From contig CANNZV010001461.1 in assembly GCA_947561585.1 (NCBI GenBank), positions 160,441 through 224,440 on the forward strand: DNA of 64,000 nucleotides, written 5' to 3'. Each line of letters starts with the position of its first letter. Position 1 is the stretch's first letter. Source of the DNA: Caprella mutica. Its lineage: Eukaryota > Arthropoda > Malacostraca > Amphipoda > Caprellidae. The position numbers were made by a program, and so were the translations under genes. The notes under the pieces are model-generated. The model saw only the letters and a program-made list of their open reading frames with translations, was not told the origin of the DNA and searched no databases. Positions 9,473 through 23,900 of the stretch are shown here, in pieces.

Positions 9473-12400
9473 TTATCTAACTATTACTGTAAATTGATTA
9501 TCATAAGAGCGTAACTCTTTAGAGAAGTTTTTAACGTTTTTCACTAACACAACATTGTGCGAAAATAGCGTAAAGAATTCAGGGTAAAGGTGAGAAAATG
9601 AGCAAAACAGAAATAATATCAGCAATAGGGTGATAGTTGTATTTTTTTATTTATCCATAAAGCTTGACAGTCACCAAATTAGAATTAGAATTGTCAGTCG
9701 ACGTCTTTCGACTGCTTATTATATCGATGATAAGGAGATCATCAATCCACGACAATCAATGAAATCCCATCGCAATATATTTTATATCTAAAAATAATTC
9801 AATCTATCAACGATGTTGTGATATTATACGGTGAGATTTAATACCTTCACAATTTGAAAATATTGTCCGAAGGGTTGAGTCTGGGTTAATTTTTTTCCAC
9901 GAGTTAAATTAGATATACCAACGGGAACGAATGTGTGGGAAAAAATCTTGTAATAAAAATGTCATTCGATTTCCGTAGACTTATTTTTATCCATTTAAAT
10001 ACCATGTTAGAGGAATCGATTCATACTGGAACATATGGTTTGTTTCTACCCCTTCACTTCTATAGACCTATGCTTTAATGTTAAGGGTTTTTAGTGTGAA
10101 TTTTGTATGGTTTAATCAGTAGTCACTATATGCGCTCATCAGATACGAAGATTCTTTTTATAACATTTTTGTAATGTTGTAAAATGTCATATTAAATGTT
10201 ACACCAAAATAAGGAAGAACTTATATTAATAGAGTGTGTTTCCTAAAGATACGAAGAACTAAAGAGCCTTTTCTTGAAAAAATAGGACAAATTTATTGAG
10301 ATTAAATATTATTACTAAATAAATTCAATTAGTATATATTATTGATTTAGGACGTTATTTTGATATATAAATTTAGTTTATTATTAAAAGTGAATTATAT
10401 TTAGTTTAACAGCTACATGAAAAAATAACAAAATATTAACAATTGTTGCAATTAATTATAAAACTAAGGGAGGAATAAAATTAACCAAGCCTCATACTTG
10501 TAAAATAATGTTCAGCGAGAATAGCAATTTCGTAATTATATAAATGATGGAATCTGCCATTACTTCCCATGTATTCAAATACTCAAAATGAGCAAAATGA
10601 CAATAATAATAGAAAAAACGAAGGGAATTATGCAGGTGAAAAACTCTTAAATTGTTTGTTCTATAATAACTAGTGCATTTGTGAGAACAATTTGACATCA
10701 TTTCTTATATAAATTTTATGATATACTGATAAAAGCTCAATTTTTGTGATGATTTTCTTTGGTTCTATTTTTTCGAATATAATTAGCTGAATAAAATAAA
10801 GTTAAACTAGAAGGTAAATAGGGTAAAATAATTACGTACCACTTCGACTCTGATTAGAAATGTTAGATAGGTCCCTTACCTTACTTGGCTTTCTATTCAA
10901 ATATTGAAATGAATTATTCAACTTATCTATCCTAATAATACCCGTAGTGTGTTTATTTATTTATTTGGTGTTCGCTTTTACACTACGGGTAATAAACCTA
11001 AAGAATGTAACTATGATACACATGGGAATATATTGACTTGATATTTAAATTCCCCTTTTTTTATTATATTTCTAAATGTATGTATTTTATCTATCAAATA
11101 AATTAGACTATGCAGAAAATTTAAGGTTAATTGAATTCATTAAAAGTAACCTAACAACGGGTAAGATATCAATATTGAAGACCAGTTATTTTTAACGGGA
11201 AAGTTCACTAGTACCAGAGTAATTTCGAATCCATGTTAACATTTATTTGCCAAGCCTATTATTAGGTTAATTTGACAGACACACTGATGCAAGTTTCTCT
11301 CATTATACATAGTATAAATTGACATTAAATGCAATAAATTTAGAAATTGTGACTATATAGTAAGTTTTTATTTTTCAAATTGGTGATATAATGCAGCATA
11401 AATTTTTAAAAAGGTTCCTATAATCTGCGCATAAAATGACATGGTTGTAATACGAGAAAATAAAGACTACGATCGTAAAACCTAATTGGAGTGTATCCTG
11501 GATTCGTTTTTCCATATTTCTTCATCTTCCATCATCCTCCTGGATAACGAGTGATAAAAATGAGACGTTTGACGGTAAAATTGTTATTTTCATATCGTCT
11601 ATGTCGATAAAATGTTTGAAGTTATTCGATTTTATGAACGAATATGTTACTACTTGTTCTTTATTTCAAATTATACCGTATTAAATTCGAAATGATAGTT
11701 GTTTTCATTTTTTATACTAATTTGTTTTGAAATATATTGTAATTACAAATAGAGGTATTTTTTTAAAAAAGACCATATATATTTATTAAAAAAAAAAAGA
11801 ATATAATATTTACAGAGAAGGGGAAAAAAGAGATTTTGGTACGATATATAATGTAGAACTTCCTGGTTTGAGACAACAACACATTGTCCTTTTAATTCAA
11901 TATTGATACACACGAATATGAAAACTCATACTCGAAGATTTTGCAAATTATATAAATTACATTTAATACTAATATAGCTACATAAAATTAAATTATTCCT
12001 AATTGCAATCTTTAAGTTTATCCGATAATAACAATAGTAAATCAGATTTCAAAAGGAAATTACAGCTCAACTGTAGAAAGAACACATACGCGTAAGTTAT
12101 TTCACACACTTTTCATCTCTGGTAAAAGATCAAAGTAAATCTTTTTATAATGAGTTCTGAGCTGTTTTGTGGCGGACAAAATCTCACTGTGTTGATTTCA
12201 TTAAGTAGTGGAGAGCGATGTCAACAGTAGTTTGAACAGTCAAACAAACACTTTCATTCTAATGAATAGAAAAGTAACCAAAGAAACTTTAATTATAAAG
12301 AACAGCGTTTGATCCTAAAATCTTTACACTTTTGACTAGTAAGTTCTTGAAAAATAAATCACGAAATGTTATGAATAAGAATTCCCTTTTGAAAGTTCCT

Positions 12401-13945
12401 ACTGGAATAATTTCTATTAATTGTTTACTTTATCCCAAATTGGAAAACTATTCATGAATAATTGCATTTTAAATTGCTTTAAATGTTAGTAGTATTCGGC
12501 ACACTTAAAAATATATTGTCATCATAAAATGAATGATTAAGAAGAAAACAAATCTAAATGGATCAGATAAATGTTGGGATCTACAGTTGAGAATTAGAAT
12601 CTTTATTGAATAAAAAAATGACACAATAGTTACAAAAAAAACATATTGTTTACACATACAAAGTTGCACATGAAACTTTTCGGGTTTTGAATTAAAAACT
12701 GTGTATATTTATCGTCGTTGTATCATCGATTTTAATCGCCGACGATGGGTGATCGTAGTTTTCCGACTGGATATCTTCGTGAATTACTATCACATCAAAA
12801 TAAAATAGTATAATGAACATTTCCCTCTATTAGTCATATAGCATAACAAATGCAATCAACGAAAGGGAAGCTTATCGAAATGTATAGTGTTTTTGTATAA
12901 TATCTCTCAGTTAATCAAGGTATATAGTTAATTTATTCACTCACTATAGCAGGGAAGATCACTTACATTGCATGTAATTATTTTAAGTCAAATTGACATT
13001 TGAACGTGACCTTCCATTGGTGTTGAAATTGTTAAGGTTGGGGAAAAGGACATCTATAGAGCTAGTGTTCAAATATTATTGTTATGTATCATATGATAGA
13101 AATGGGTGATCTATAGTTCTGTATCATAAGGTATTCAATATAAGCAGATTTTTAAAATGAAACATATATTGAATAGAGTATTCCCATTCGGTCCTAATTA
13201 AAATCTGTTTGTAATTTATACTATTATATTTCAATCCTTGGTATATGCGTCCCAATATCTATAATTCTAAATTTTAACCATTCCATAAAATCTCCAGTTT
13301 TGGAAGAAAACTACATATGCAATATTAATAGAATATCTAAGAGTACAAGAAAAAGTATTGGATTAAAAAGTATTTTATTAATTTTAAATCAATTTAAAAA
13401 GTTCTTTTATAGCTACACATTCGAATTCAAACGGATTATCTAACACAGACATTAATTCTTAACATAGCATTTATTAACATGATCGCAATAAGCAAGTGTA
13501 CTATTTTAAACCTTTAATTGCATGAAAGACGATATAGGAATCGTTTCATGTGAGGATTACATCTCATCCTTCGCTATGACCATTTCACGTAATTGCTTTC
13601 TCCGTAGGACATGGAAAGGATTTAACGATGTTACTCATAAAAACATCATAAGGAGCCAAACAACTCTGCTGTATAGACAGTAAACAGCCAAAGATCTAAT
13701 AACTTATAATATGTCAACATCAAATGTTTAGTTGGAGAAGAGAGGCTCTGATGATGGAGCATTTAATTTCAAGTTACGATCCCATAATACAAAAGATGGC
13801 TTTCAGACAATATTGTCCGTTATGATGGTACGAGATCAAATCCAAATTTGATTGTTCTGCAACTATTGAGCAATCACCTCAAAATTGTATGATAGAACCA
13901 CAGATTGATTCACTATTTTAGATTCACTATTGATTCACACTATTC
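9473..13945. other. AT-rich non-coding sequence without recognisable genes
   Basis: No open frame here has recognisable similarity or a codon pattern that stands out. One small hairpin, CCCGTAGTGT...ACACTACGGG, lies at 10941-10989. The stretch around 12725-12770 (AATCGCCGACGATGG) weakly resembles 21140-21165 and may be an old repeat. This could be intergenic or deep intronic DNA; the sequence does not decide. Confidence 0.45.
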
Positions 13946-14052
13946 GAATATTTGGTAAATTCCTAGTTCACGTCCCTATTTCATTTAGGGACGGGAACTA
14001 GGAACCGATCCAAATATCCCCTTCCTAATTATGAAATATTTACCGAATATTT
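13946..14052. other. Imperfect two-tier palindrome
   Basis: The inner arms CCTAGTTCACGTCCCT (13962-13977) and AGGGACGGGAACTAGG (13987-14002) pair with one mismatch around a 9-nt loop. Outer flanks GAATATTTGGTAAATT and AATATTTACCGAATATT also pair, with unequal spacing. It could be a decayed miniature element or a hairpin; no target duplication is evident. Confidence 0.6.
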
Positions 14053-17000
14053 TAAAGTTGTAATAATCAATTTTCACTAAAACTATTCATATTTCCAAAG
14101 TAATAAATATGTTTTTACAAAATTTAGAAGCTTGAATAAATTAATAATATCGGGAATTATTATTCCCTATCCAGTGAGGAAATTTCTAATATAGGCAGAT
14201 TAATTGACTATTATTCTAAATTACGATAAATAGTTATAATCCTATTGATTGATTTATCGCCGTTATTTATATATAGCAGATCTTTTATCATCAATTATAA
14301 TTTTTTATCTGGGTAAATGATTTAATTTTTTTCTTGCAGTAATATCACAGTGAACGCTACAAAATTAAGAAACTTTGAAAATGCATCACAACATTTAATG
14401 ATAGACGAGACAATAATGGAACAGAAAGCAATGGTAATAGTCGTTACAGGGTATATATTACCATCCATAAAAGTACCTGTAACTCTTCATATCCTAACAC
14501 TCATGAGTCACTGAAGCTTTAGAATCGTCAGCACATTCTACTCACTTTACGCCAACAGTTACTCTTCTTTGTGACTCATTAAAGTGAAGGCAAGTGGAAC
14601 TGTTAGGTAGAAATGTGCCCACATAAAAGAGCCTGTGACAAACAGACAGATTGAAATGCTACTTTGAGAACCATTCTTTGGAATGGGAATTACATACTCA
14701 GCTGGAATAGCTTTATTACATCGTAAGCATTTCTGATTTTTGAAACATGATTTAACCGTTCTGTGATTCATAATATGGAGATGAAAATATTTAAATGCAC
14801 AATTGAAGATCTTAAATCCATAGAGTTAGTGTATAATAAAAAAAAATCATAATTAGTATGTGTTAATTTGAAAATCCAATAACTGGTTATTAAAATTCAA
14901 ATTATAAAATTTCAAACTTCAAGCAAGAATTATTTTAATATATTTGATAATACTAGGAAATAACACGGTCTTATCATCGTTGAATATTTAAGATAAAAAT
15001 AAAAATAACTAATATTAAACGAATAGTCTCGCACTTTTCTATCAATAATGAGAATAAACAATTTGCGAAACTTGTGGAATTAAGTCCACTGACTCAGCTC
15101 TTTCATTAATTTCTGGTAAAATTATTTCCCTCCCTCCCTTCTCCTATCGGCTAGTTAGTAGTTCCTAACCCTCTGTGTAATCAGTAGCGCTCTACTGCCC
15201 ATCAAAAGCAATCCCCTGACAATAGATGCTGCTGACCACTGGTCAGTCTCATTCTCTATCACACATTCAAATATCATCAGGCGAGGTTTTAGCGAATTAA
15301 TTCCCTCTTTCACTCGAGGGTATTAGGATTGGACACCTAAGAGACCCTGATTGGAAATATGTTTTTCATATCTTTCAGTAAGGATAAATTAAATAATCTA
15401 ATGGTCTTAGTTTACGACTATTCAGATTTATTCCATAGTTCTACATTCAATGACTATAAGTAGATCTCTAATTTTGATTTCCAAAAAAAATATCATAGTA
15501 CGTTTATATATTGTCTTAATTTTGAAGGAAGTTTGAAATTCTGTTAGAGTAGCAGACTATTTAATGCCAAATTTTCGCAATTCTATACGTAAATCGTGTT
15601 CTCATCAAAAAACTTTATTTGCTAGCTAAGGATCATATGCAAGAGCTCATTTTCTACCTGTTTGGCCGAATTTCGAACTTCCTTCATTATTATTAAAAGG
15701 CTTCCGTACCTCCTAGCTATTTCCACATATATATTCTTCAATGCCAATTATCTATGAGCAGAGTCACATAATGGTGTTTAATAACATCATTAAGGCGCAA
15801 GTGTCCCATCGCATTACCTAAATGTTTCATTAGATCACATAATATTCCCAATTGCTGGTGTTTTTTTGCAGAAGTCAGTTGTTCAATGGAGAGTTATAGG
15901 GTCACAGGCCATCTTCTGGTGATTAGAAAGGTAATTATACTCCCTGTGGTTAAAGGGGAGTGCAGTCGGTTATTGAATAGCAATGGCGATAAGTCCTACT
16001 TTTCTTTATCCATCACCAAATAAAGATATCCCAATGAAATAATAAACTAACTATGATAGGCTGCTGTATTATTTTTAATGAGGCCACGATTATCATATTT
16101 AATTACCTAGTGTTATTGGAAGATCATTGCTGCTATATTATATGCGAATATTCGGATTATACCAAAAATTGATCAATTCCAAAATTAGGTTCACCTAAAC
16201 TCATTTCTCTTAGTAATTCCAATAAATTTCCGAACAATAGTCATTAAATTCACTTCAAAATATCACAATCTTTATTTTATATCGGGAATAAATAATATAG
16301 ATAATTGGATATTATTATTACTACTGGCAGTAAATCAAATATAAATGGCGATATTAACGATGAATTTAGTAAATCCTCATTTAAGAATCGAAAATATATT
16401 TTCTAGTCTACTGTTTGATGGGATGAACATACGGAATGGATGACTTCCTTAGCACTGACATGGAAACTCTCACTCGTCTTCTCTTTTGCTTCATTCTAAT
16501 ACTTCATCATTGAATGCTCTGATTGTTTTGATTGATGATGGAATTGCGCTAAATATCGTATAAATGAAACTGATTCACTGTCAGAAATGAAAATAGATAT
16601 ATTATAATAAATTATATAAATCCAGACAATAATATCATTTGGCAGTATTAGAGAAAATATACGCCTTCAAGATTGAAAAAAAGATACACAAAATAGTTAT
16701 AATTAGTAGAATTTGTCAACCATTTTTAATTAGCTCCACCAGATCATGTTTCAATCACTCATTCCGTTTCCTCTATCACATTCCTATAATCATCCACAAT
16801 GAGATTAGAGGCGTGAAGTGAAGTCCACAGTTCTAATTTGCTAATGGACTCTCCTGTTCTATTGGCAAAGATGAAAGAATAACGTGATTCGTATGTCCCT
16901 ATGATTCGAACACCAACTTATGGTTACTGTATTTCTTTTCCAGATGATTGATACCATAACAGATAAAGTTATAATAGCAGCACGACCCAGCAGGAAAACA

Positions 17001-17970
17001 AATTAAGGTGCGAACAATGATACCATACCTGTTCTTCTTTGGTCCCACCATATTGTCTGTGAAACCATGCAAGCTAGTTGAATTATGATACTATTCCTCT
17101 GATATTTGAGTATTGATTTATAAAGTGAAGGAAAATGAAATATAATGTAATGGATAAAATAAAAATTATAGGTACTAGTAAATTGAAAAATTTTCTTTAT
17201 TTTCTGTGGTATTTCTTTATTTTTTCTATGCCTATAATATAAAATTCAGTAAAATAATTTTGCACATTCAATCTAAAGTTTATTCATTTGCACTGTTATA
17301 TACATATATTTCGGTACTAAAGATTACATTTTATGCTATTACTGAAAAATGTTACTTTATAACTTTAAAAACGTATATTTTCACTCACACTGTATGTAGA
17401 AATGCCTGCACTAATTCAGTTCCTCTAACAGGTATTGTCGCTAGATTGGTTTTGGTGTGAATAGCCACGGAGAAGCGTCACTAAAAACTGATTTGACTAA
17501 TCTAAATAATTGACAGACGCAGTTCGTTACCGTATCAAAAGGAAAGTCTTTTCAATTCCTAAATTGAATTTTATTTGGAAATATGGTGTGAATATTGACT
17601 GCAAGCGATATATGGTATGGGATGTTTTCGACTTTGATGTTACATTGACGAATTGACAATATATATTGGTTGAAAAAAAAATTGTACAATTTTATTATTT
17701 AATTCACACATTCAAATTGATAGCGATGTAGGAATAATTGAATTACTTTATAAAAGGAAATTAAATTAAAATATATATTTATTCATTCATGAGGCCTACA
17801 ATTATAAAAAAGATAACAAAAAGAATTTAAATTCAAGCCCTTATTTAATTAATAAATTTGATTCAATCATTTAAATTCACTTTATTTAAAATTATATTTT
17901 TTTTCTTGTTTTTTTTTACTCTATGGAATATTTTAAAGATGACAGAGTTCGGATCACTTCATTAGTTCGT
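14053..17970. other. AT-rich non-coding sequence, no feature seen
   Basis: No gene, transposon end or tandem array is recognised. The open frames of 60-84 codons at 16639-16821 and 17206-17460 are in AT-rich sequence, lack recognisable motifs and are what chance would give. The stretch 15110-15330 is less AT-rich but has no open frame worth reporting. Confidence 0.45.
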
Positions 17971-18000
17971 ATGAAACTATGAAAAATTTCATAGTTTCAT
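17971..18000. other. Perfect 14-bp inverted repeat (hairpin)
   Basis: ATGAAACTATGAAA and its exact reverse complement TTTCATAGTTTCAT are separated by only two bases. Such a perfect short palindrome could extrude as a cruciform or be a protein-binding site; nothing nearby indicates a function. Confidence 0.8.
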
Positions 18001-18833
18001 TATTTATGTTATTTATCACTATAGGATATTATGTAGTAAGTATATCCATTTACCATTTAAAATAGGAAACTAACTAAAATCCAAATCGTCACACATGTAC
18101 AGGCTGACTACTGACTAGTGACCATAGCAGGAGGCACACAGTTAGCCTGCAATGTTACTGCTCTGATTTACAATTGTATTAAATTGATATATTGTTCATT
18201 TCTGTCATTGTAGATAGAAAATTGAATACTCAAACACATTAAACGAGATATTATTTAGTTAAATATTTTATTCAAAATAAAATGAATTAATGAGAATATA
18301 TAACTCATCTAACTGCACTTTACCAAGCTCTTTCTTTCCGTATTGTAATAAAATTAAGCTGTTTAGAGTTTTAGTATGCATTTCATCTAGAAATGCATTT
18401 CAGGCCCTATGAAGGATTCGACTAACTGCCCCATAACTCAAACGAATGTCTTTTTTCGACTGTATGCACCTTTAACGCCTGCATCACATTGTTACGGGAT
18501 TTACTCGAGCGTTTATGTACTCGTATATTTTGCTCAGAGAGGTGATCATCCTAATGCCTTTAAGGATGGAAAATTATAGGGTACCAAAAATGAAACAGCT
18601 ACTTCGCCATATTTACTATGTCACAATGGGATATTCATGTAAAATAGAAATGTTTCGATAAAAATATAAATCTATTTGTCAAAAAGATCAAGCTATAATT
18701 ATATGAAATAGATATATGAAAAATGATATATATGCTTACTGACAGTTTTTAACAGTATTATCACTCTTCACAATAGAAGAGTAACGTTATTTCACGGGAT
18801 AGAGTCGGCTGTTTACAACGAAACTTGATTAAT
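18001..18833. other. Non-coding sequence, no feature seen
   Basis: No open frame or repeat is supported. The part at 18400-18560 is less AT-rich but not recognisably coding. Confidence 0.4.
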
Positions 18834-19014
18834 AGGGCTGGGACAATATGCTCTTAAAATCATAGATCCCGAATATATTTTAGACGGAGAGAATTAAACT
18901 CTATTGAATTGTTCTACACCAGCGGTATGCATATAGTACTCGATACCCTTTCATTTCGTTTCGTCTATGATATTCTTGGGATATATGATTTTAAGAGTAT
19001 ATTGCCTCAGCCCT
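18834..19014. mobile_element. Short palindromic MITE
   Basis: The left arm AGGGCTGGGACAATATGCTC and the right arm read inward AGGGCTGAGGCAATATACTC continue through CTTAAAATCATA and ATCCC to give inverted repeats of about 60 bp around a central loop. The start resembles some hAT termini. Flanks share only TGATTA (just left of the element, and 19016-19021), so no clean target duplication can be named. Confidence 0.6.
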
Positions 19015-19332
19015 GGTGATTATACTTATAAAAATAATCTAAAAATACTCTGCCATATACCTAAAGCTAGATACCCAGTTGATAAATTATCGTCTGCCTA
19101 TAGGATAGGCGATTATAATTAATCGATGACAAAAAGACTTTCTATCTGCGACGATAAACGATTTGATAAAGAGTCTTTCGTCAGATATTCCCGATAAAAA
19201 TCCCAAATGCTATTTTTGAATGTTGATGTTTAACGATAAAAAAAATATTATAAAAATAAAAACAATATAGAATGACATGACAAATTGTAATTATTAAGAA
19301 AAGCCAATAAAGGAGCTATATATCTGTTGCTA

Positions 19333-19662
19333 CACTGAGGAAAATAAACGACTCCAACTGATGCACCCAAGGGTTTCGAGTTCACCTTATGGCTTTGTCT
19401 CTAAAGCGAGACACTTTAGTGCATCAAACTATAGTTTGGATGCACTAAAGTGCCTCAGTTCGATGCACTTTAATGTCTTAGCTATAAGTTAGTGAAAATG
19501 ATGAAGAAAGTTTTCTTTTCTCAATAATTTACTCATCATTTAAACAAACTTATAGCTAAGACACTAAAGTGCATCAAACTGATGCACTTTAGTGTCTCGC
19601 TTTATAAACAAAGCCATAGAGTGAATTCGAAACACTTGGGTGCATCAGAATTTCTCTGAGTG
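19333..19662. mobile_element. Palindromic MITE with TA target site and internal repeats
   Basis: The ends CACTGAGGAAAATAAA and, read inward, CACTCAGAGAAATTC are flanked by TA on both sides (19331-19332 and 19663-19664). The arms contain the same elements in reverse order: CTGATGCACCCAAG, CTTTATGGCTTTG-like sequence, and several copies of GATGCACTTTAGTGTC or its complement around 19410-19590. The inner GATGCACTTTAGTG motif occurs in both orientations within a single arm, so the element can fold in more than one way. TA borders point to Tc1/mariner-type mobilisation. No coding sequence. Confidence 0.78.
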
Positions 19663-20577
19663 TAATTATTATAATTTTCCTCAATCTACAAATTGATAAT
19701 TCACTCACAAATGCTAGATAGATCCTTTTTCCTTATTTCCCTCCAATTTCTCATCTATCTCCTTTATTAGTGTTAATATTTATAGTGTTAATAATATAAT
19801 CTCGCAGCTGATTACACACTCGCTTCTGCAAGCCATTTTCCTTTGATTCCTCTGAGTCCCGAGGCTGTGATTATTCACCTTATTTATTGCATCAAATATT
19901 AACAGATTTACTTGTTATTTGATGTGACACAAATAATAGACTGAGGTAATATCGAGGCTGATGAGAACAAATTATCAAAGAAGAAGAGATGAAAAATAGC
20001 AACGATAGTGAATGAATTGTCAAATTTAGTGAATTAAGATTCAATTTATTGAATAACTTAACTTTCAATTTGGCAATGGACATAACAAAGTAAATTAAGA
20101 CTTCAATGTTTCGAATTTCATATTAATTTAAAGTTGTTAAATCTTCATAGAATTGAAATATAAATTAAATTTGTCATTTGAGATAGATTTAACATAGTCA
20201 ACATAAATTCGGAATATATCTTGGTAGGACGATCTTTCTTTCGGTCTAAACACAATTCATTATTCCACTATAAAACTTGATATAATGATATTAAAAACCC
20301 AAATAACAATATTAATACTCAGACAATATTCATTATTGATCATATTTTGTTGCCCCAACTTATGTCATATCGCAGCAACTTGTTATGAAAATTTTAACCG
20401 CAAACAGTTGGTCATATATTGACCCACACACAATGCACATCTCTCTTTAATGTTCACGAGTAGTCGAGTACATCCCAGTCGGTTTACTGATAGTCAGAAT
20501 ATCGTTTCATATTGTCAACTAGATTACGTGTACTCGGTAGAGCGCATACTTCGCCGCCGCTTATGTGTTTGCTACCA

Positions 20578-20960
20578 AAATCTAATAAACTGGTGACTGG
20601 ATAGTGACCAATCGTCCCACCAAATTTCATGTAATATGGTTCAACACTTTTTGAGTTATTGAGATATAAATGACCTTGACCTTTGACCGGATCGCTCCCA
20701 AAATTTTACCAGATGGTTCGTGGACATTGTCCAATCGTCCCATCAAATTTCAGACAATTTGGTTGAATTCTTTTTGAGTCATTGAGTTATAAATGGCCTT
20801 GACCTTGATCTTTGACTTTTGACCCGATCGTTCCCAAAATCTGACAAAATGGTTTCCAATCGTCTAACCAAGTTTCATGCAATATGGTTTAATACTTTTT
20901 GAGTTATAAATAAATAAATGCCGTCAATAATATAACCTTCCCGCATTCTGCGAAGGTAAT
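20578..20960 (+). repeat. Degenerate interspersed repeat with three units of about 100-135 bp
   Basis: Three diverged units start near 20578, 20702 and 20838. Each contains, in order, CCAATCGTC, an AAATTTCATG-like motif, AATATGGTT or AATTTGGTT, CTTTTTGAGTTAT and, in the first two, GACCTTTGACC followed by GATCG and TCCCAAAAT. The segment ends with ACCTTCCCGCATTCTGCGAAGGT (short stem). This style of repeat is familiar from 3' tails of animal retroelements, but I cannot name the family. No open frame. Confidence 0.6.
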
Positions 20961-23900
20961 TAGCGTGAATATTATCGCATTATCTTATGACATATCATAT
21001 TTTAGATATTATCAGCAGGATATTTTATCGAGAATATCCGACGAAAGACGATAAACTATATTTGAGATTTAAATTGATGATAATTAAATTATGTCGGAAT
21101 AATTATCAAATAGATATTTAATTTTTTAACATAGATTAAAATCGCCGTTGAAAGCAGACGATGGTTGGTCCTGACTGGTGTAGACCTTCCCAGTAGTTGT
21201 GGAGTGTTCAGTATGATGAGCTGTATAAAGTAAAACTCCTGAGTTATGAAGTCCTGAGTTATGAAGTTCTGAGTTATGAAGTTCTGAGTTATGAAGTTCT
21301 GAGTCATGAAGTTCTGAGTTATGAAGTTCTGAGTTATGAAGTTCTGAGTTATGAAGTTCTGAGTTATGAAGTTCTGAGTTATGAAGTTCTGAGTTATGAA
21401 GTTCTGAGTTATGAAGTTCTGAGTTATGAAGTTCTGAGTCATGAAGTTCTGAGTTATGAAGTTCTGAGTTATGAAGTTCTGAGTTATGAAGTTCTGAGTT
21501 ATGAAGTTCTGAGTTATGAAGATCTGAGTTATGAAGTTCTGAGTTATGAAGTTCTGAGTTATGAAGTTCTGAGTTATGAAGTTCTGAGTTATGAAGTTCT
21601 GAGTCATGAAGTTCTGAGTTATGAAGTTCTGAGTTATGAAGTTCTGAGTTATGAAGTTCTGAGTTATGAAGTTCTGAGTTATGAAGTTCTGAGTTATGAA
21701 GTTCTGAGTTATGAAGTTCTGAGTTATGAAGTTCTGAGTCATGAAGTTCTGAGTTATGAAGTTCTGAGTTATGAAGTTCTGAGTTATGAAGTTCTGAGTT
21801 ATGAAGTTCTGAGTTATGAAGATCTGAGTTATGAAGTTCTGAGTTATGAAGTTCTGAGTTATGAAGTTCTGAGTTATGAAGTTCTGAGTTATGAAGTACT
21901 GAGTTATGAAGTACTGAGTTATGAAGATCTGAGTTAAGAAGTTCTGAGTTATGAAGTTCTGAGTTATGAAGATCTGAGTTATGAAGATCTGAGTTATGAA
22001 GTTCTGAGTTATGAAGTTCTGAGTTATGAAGTTCTGAGTTATGAAGTTCTGAGTTATGAAGTACTGAGTTATGAAGTACTGAGTTAAGAAGTTCTGAGTT
22101 AAGAAGTTCTGAGTTATGAAGTTCTGAGTTATGAAGTTCTGAGTTATGAAGATCTGAGTTATGAAGTTCTGAGTTATGAAGTTCTGAGTTATGAAGTTCT
22201 GAGTTATGAAGTTCTGAGTTATGAAGTTCTGAGTTATGAAGTTCTGAGTTATGAAGTTCTGAGTTATGAAGTTCTGAGTTATGAAGTTCTGAGTTATGAA
22301 GTACTGAGTTATGAAGTTCTGAGTTATGAAGTTCTGAGTTATGAAGTACTGAGTTATGAAGTACTGAGTTATGAAGATCTGAGTTAAGAAGTTCTGAGTT
22401 ATGAAGTTCTGAGTTATGAAGATCTGAGTTATGAAGATCTGAGTTATGAAGATCTGAGTTAAGAAATTCTGAGTTATGAAGTTCTGAGTTATGAAGATCT
22501 GAGTTATGAAGATCTGAGTTATGAAGATCTGAGTTGAGAAGTTCTGAGTTATGAAGTTCTGAGTTATGAAGATCTGAGTTATGAAGATCTGAGTTATGAA
22601 GTTCTGAGTTATGAAGTTCTGAGTTATGAAGTTCTGAGTTATGAAGTTCTGAGTTATGAAGTACTGAGTTATGAAGATCTTAGCTATGAAGTTCTGAGTT
22701 ATGAAGTTCTGAGTTATGAAGATCTGAGTTATGAAGTTCTGAGTTATGAAGTTCTGAGTTATGAAGTTCTGAGTTATGAAGTTCTGAGTTATGAAGTTCT
22801 GAGTTATGAAGTTCTGAGTTATGAAGTTCTGAGTTATGAAGATCTTAGCTATGAAGTTCTGAGTTATGAAGTCCTGAGTTATGAAGATCTGAGTTATGAA
22901 GTTCTGAGTTATGAAGTTATGAAGTTCTGAGTTATGAAGATCTGAGTTATGAAGATCTTAGCTATGAAGTTCTGAGTTATGAAGTTCTGAGTTATGAAGT
23001 TCTGAGTTATGAAGTTCTGAGTTATGAAGTTCTGAGTTATGAAGTTCTGAGTTATGAAGTACTGAGTTATGAAGTTCTGAGTTATGAAGTACTGAGTTAT
23101 AAAGATCTGAGTTATGAAGATCTGAGTTATGAAGTTCTGAGTTATGAAGTTCTGAGTTATGAAGCTCTGAGTTATGAAGATCTGAGTTATGAAGTTCTGA
23201 GTTATGAAGTTCTGAGTTATGAAGATCTGAGTTATGAAGTTCTGAGTTATGAAGATCTGAGTTATGAAGTTCTGAGTTATGAAGTTCTGAGTTATGAAGT
23301 ACTGAGTTATGAAGTATTGAGTTATGAAGTACTGAGTTAAAAAGTTCTGAGTTATGAAGTTCTGAGTTATGAAGATCTGAGTTATGAAGATCTTAGCTAT
23401 GAAGTTCTGAGTTATGAAGTTCTGAGTTATGAAGATCTGAGTTATGAAGTTCTGAGTTATGAAGTTCTGAGTTATGAAGTTCTGAGTTATGAAGTTCTGA
23501 GTTATGAAGTTCTGAGTTATGAAGTTCTGAGTTATGAAGTTCTGAGTTATGAAGATCTTAGCTATGAAGTTCTGAGTTATGAAGATCTGAGTTATGAAGA
23601 TCTGAGTTATGAAGTTCTGAGTTATGAAGTTCTGAGTTATGAAGTTCTGAGTTATGAAGATCTGAGTTATGAAGATCTTAGCTATGAAGTTCTGAGTTAT
23701 GAAGTTCTGAGTTATGAAGTTCTGAGTAATGAAGATCTGAGTTATGAAGTTCTGAGTTATGAAGTTCTGAGTTATGAAGTTCTGAGTTATGAAGTACTGA
23801 GTTATGAAGTTCTGAGTTATGAAGTACTGAGTTATGAAGTACTGAGTTATGAAGTACTGAGTTATGAAGTTCTGAGTTATGAAGTTTCTGAGTTATGAAG

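Noticed and set aside
17206..17460. 84-codon frame rich in Phe, Ile and Tyr
   Set aside because: Composition is what AT-rich random DNA gives; no motif, no splice context and no similar frame nearby.
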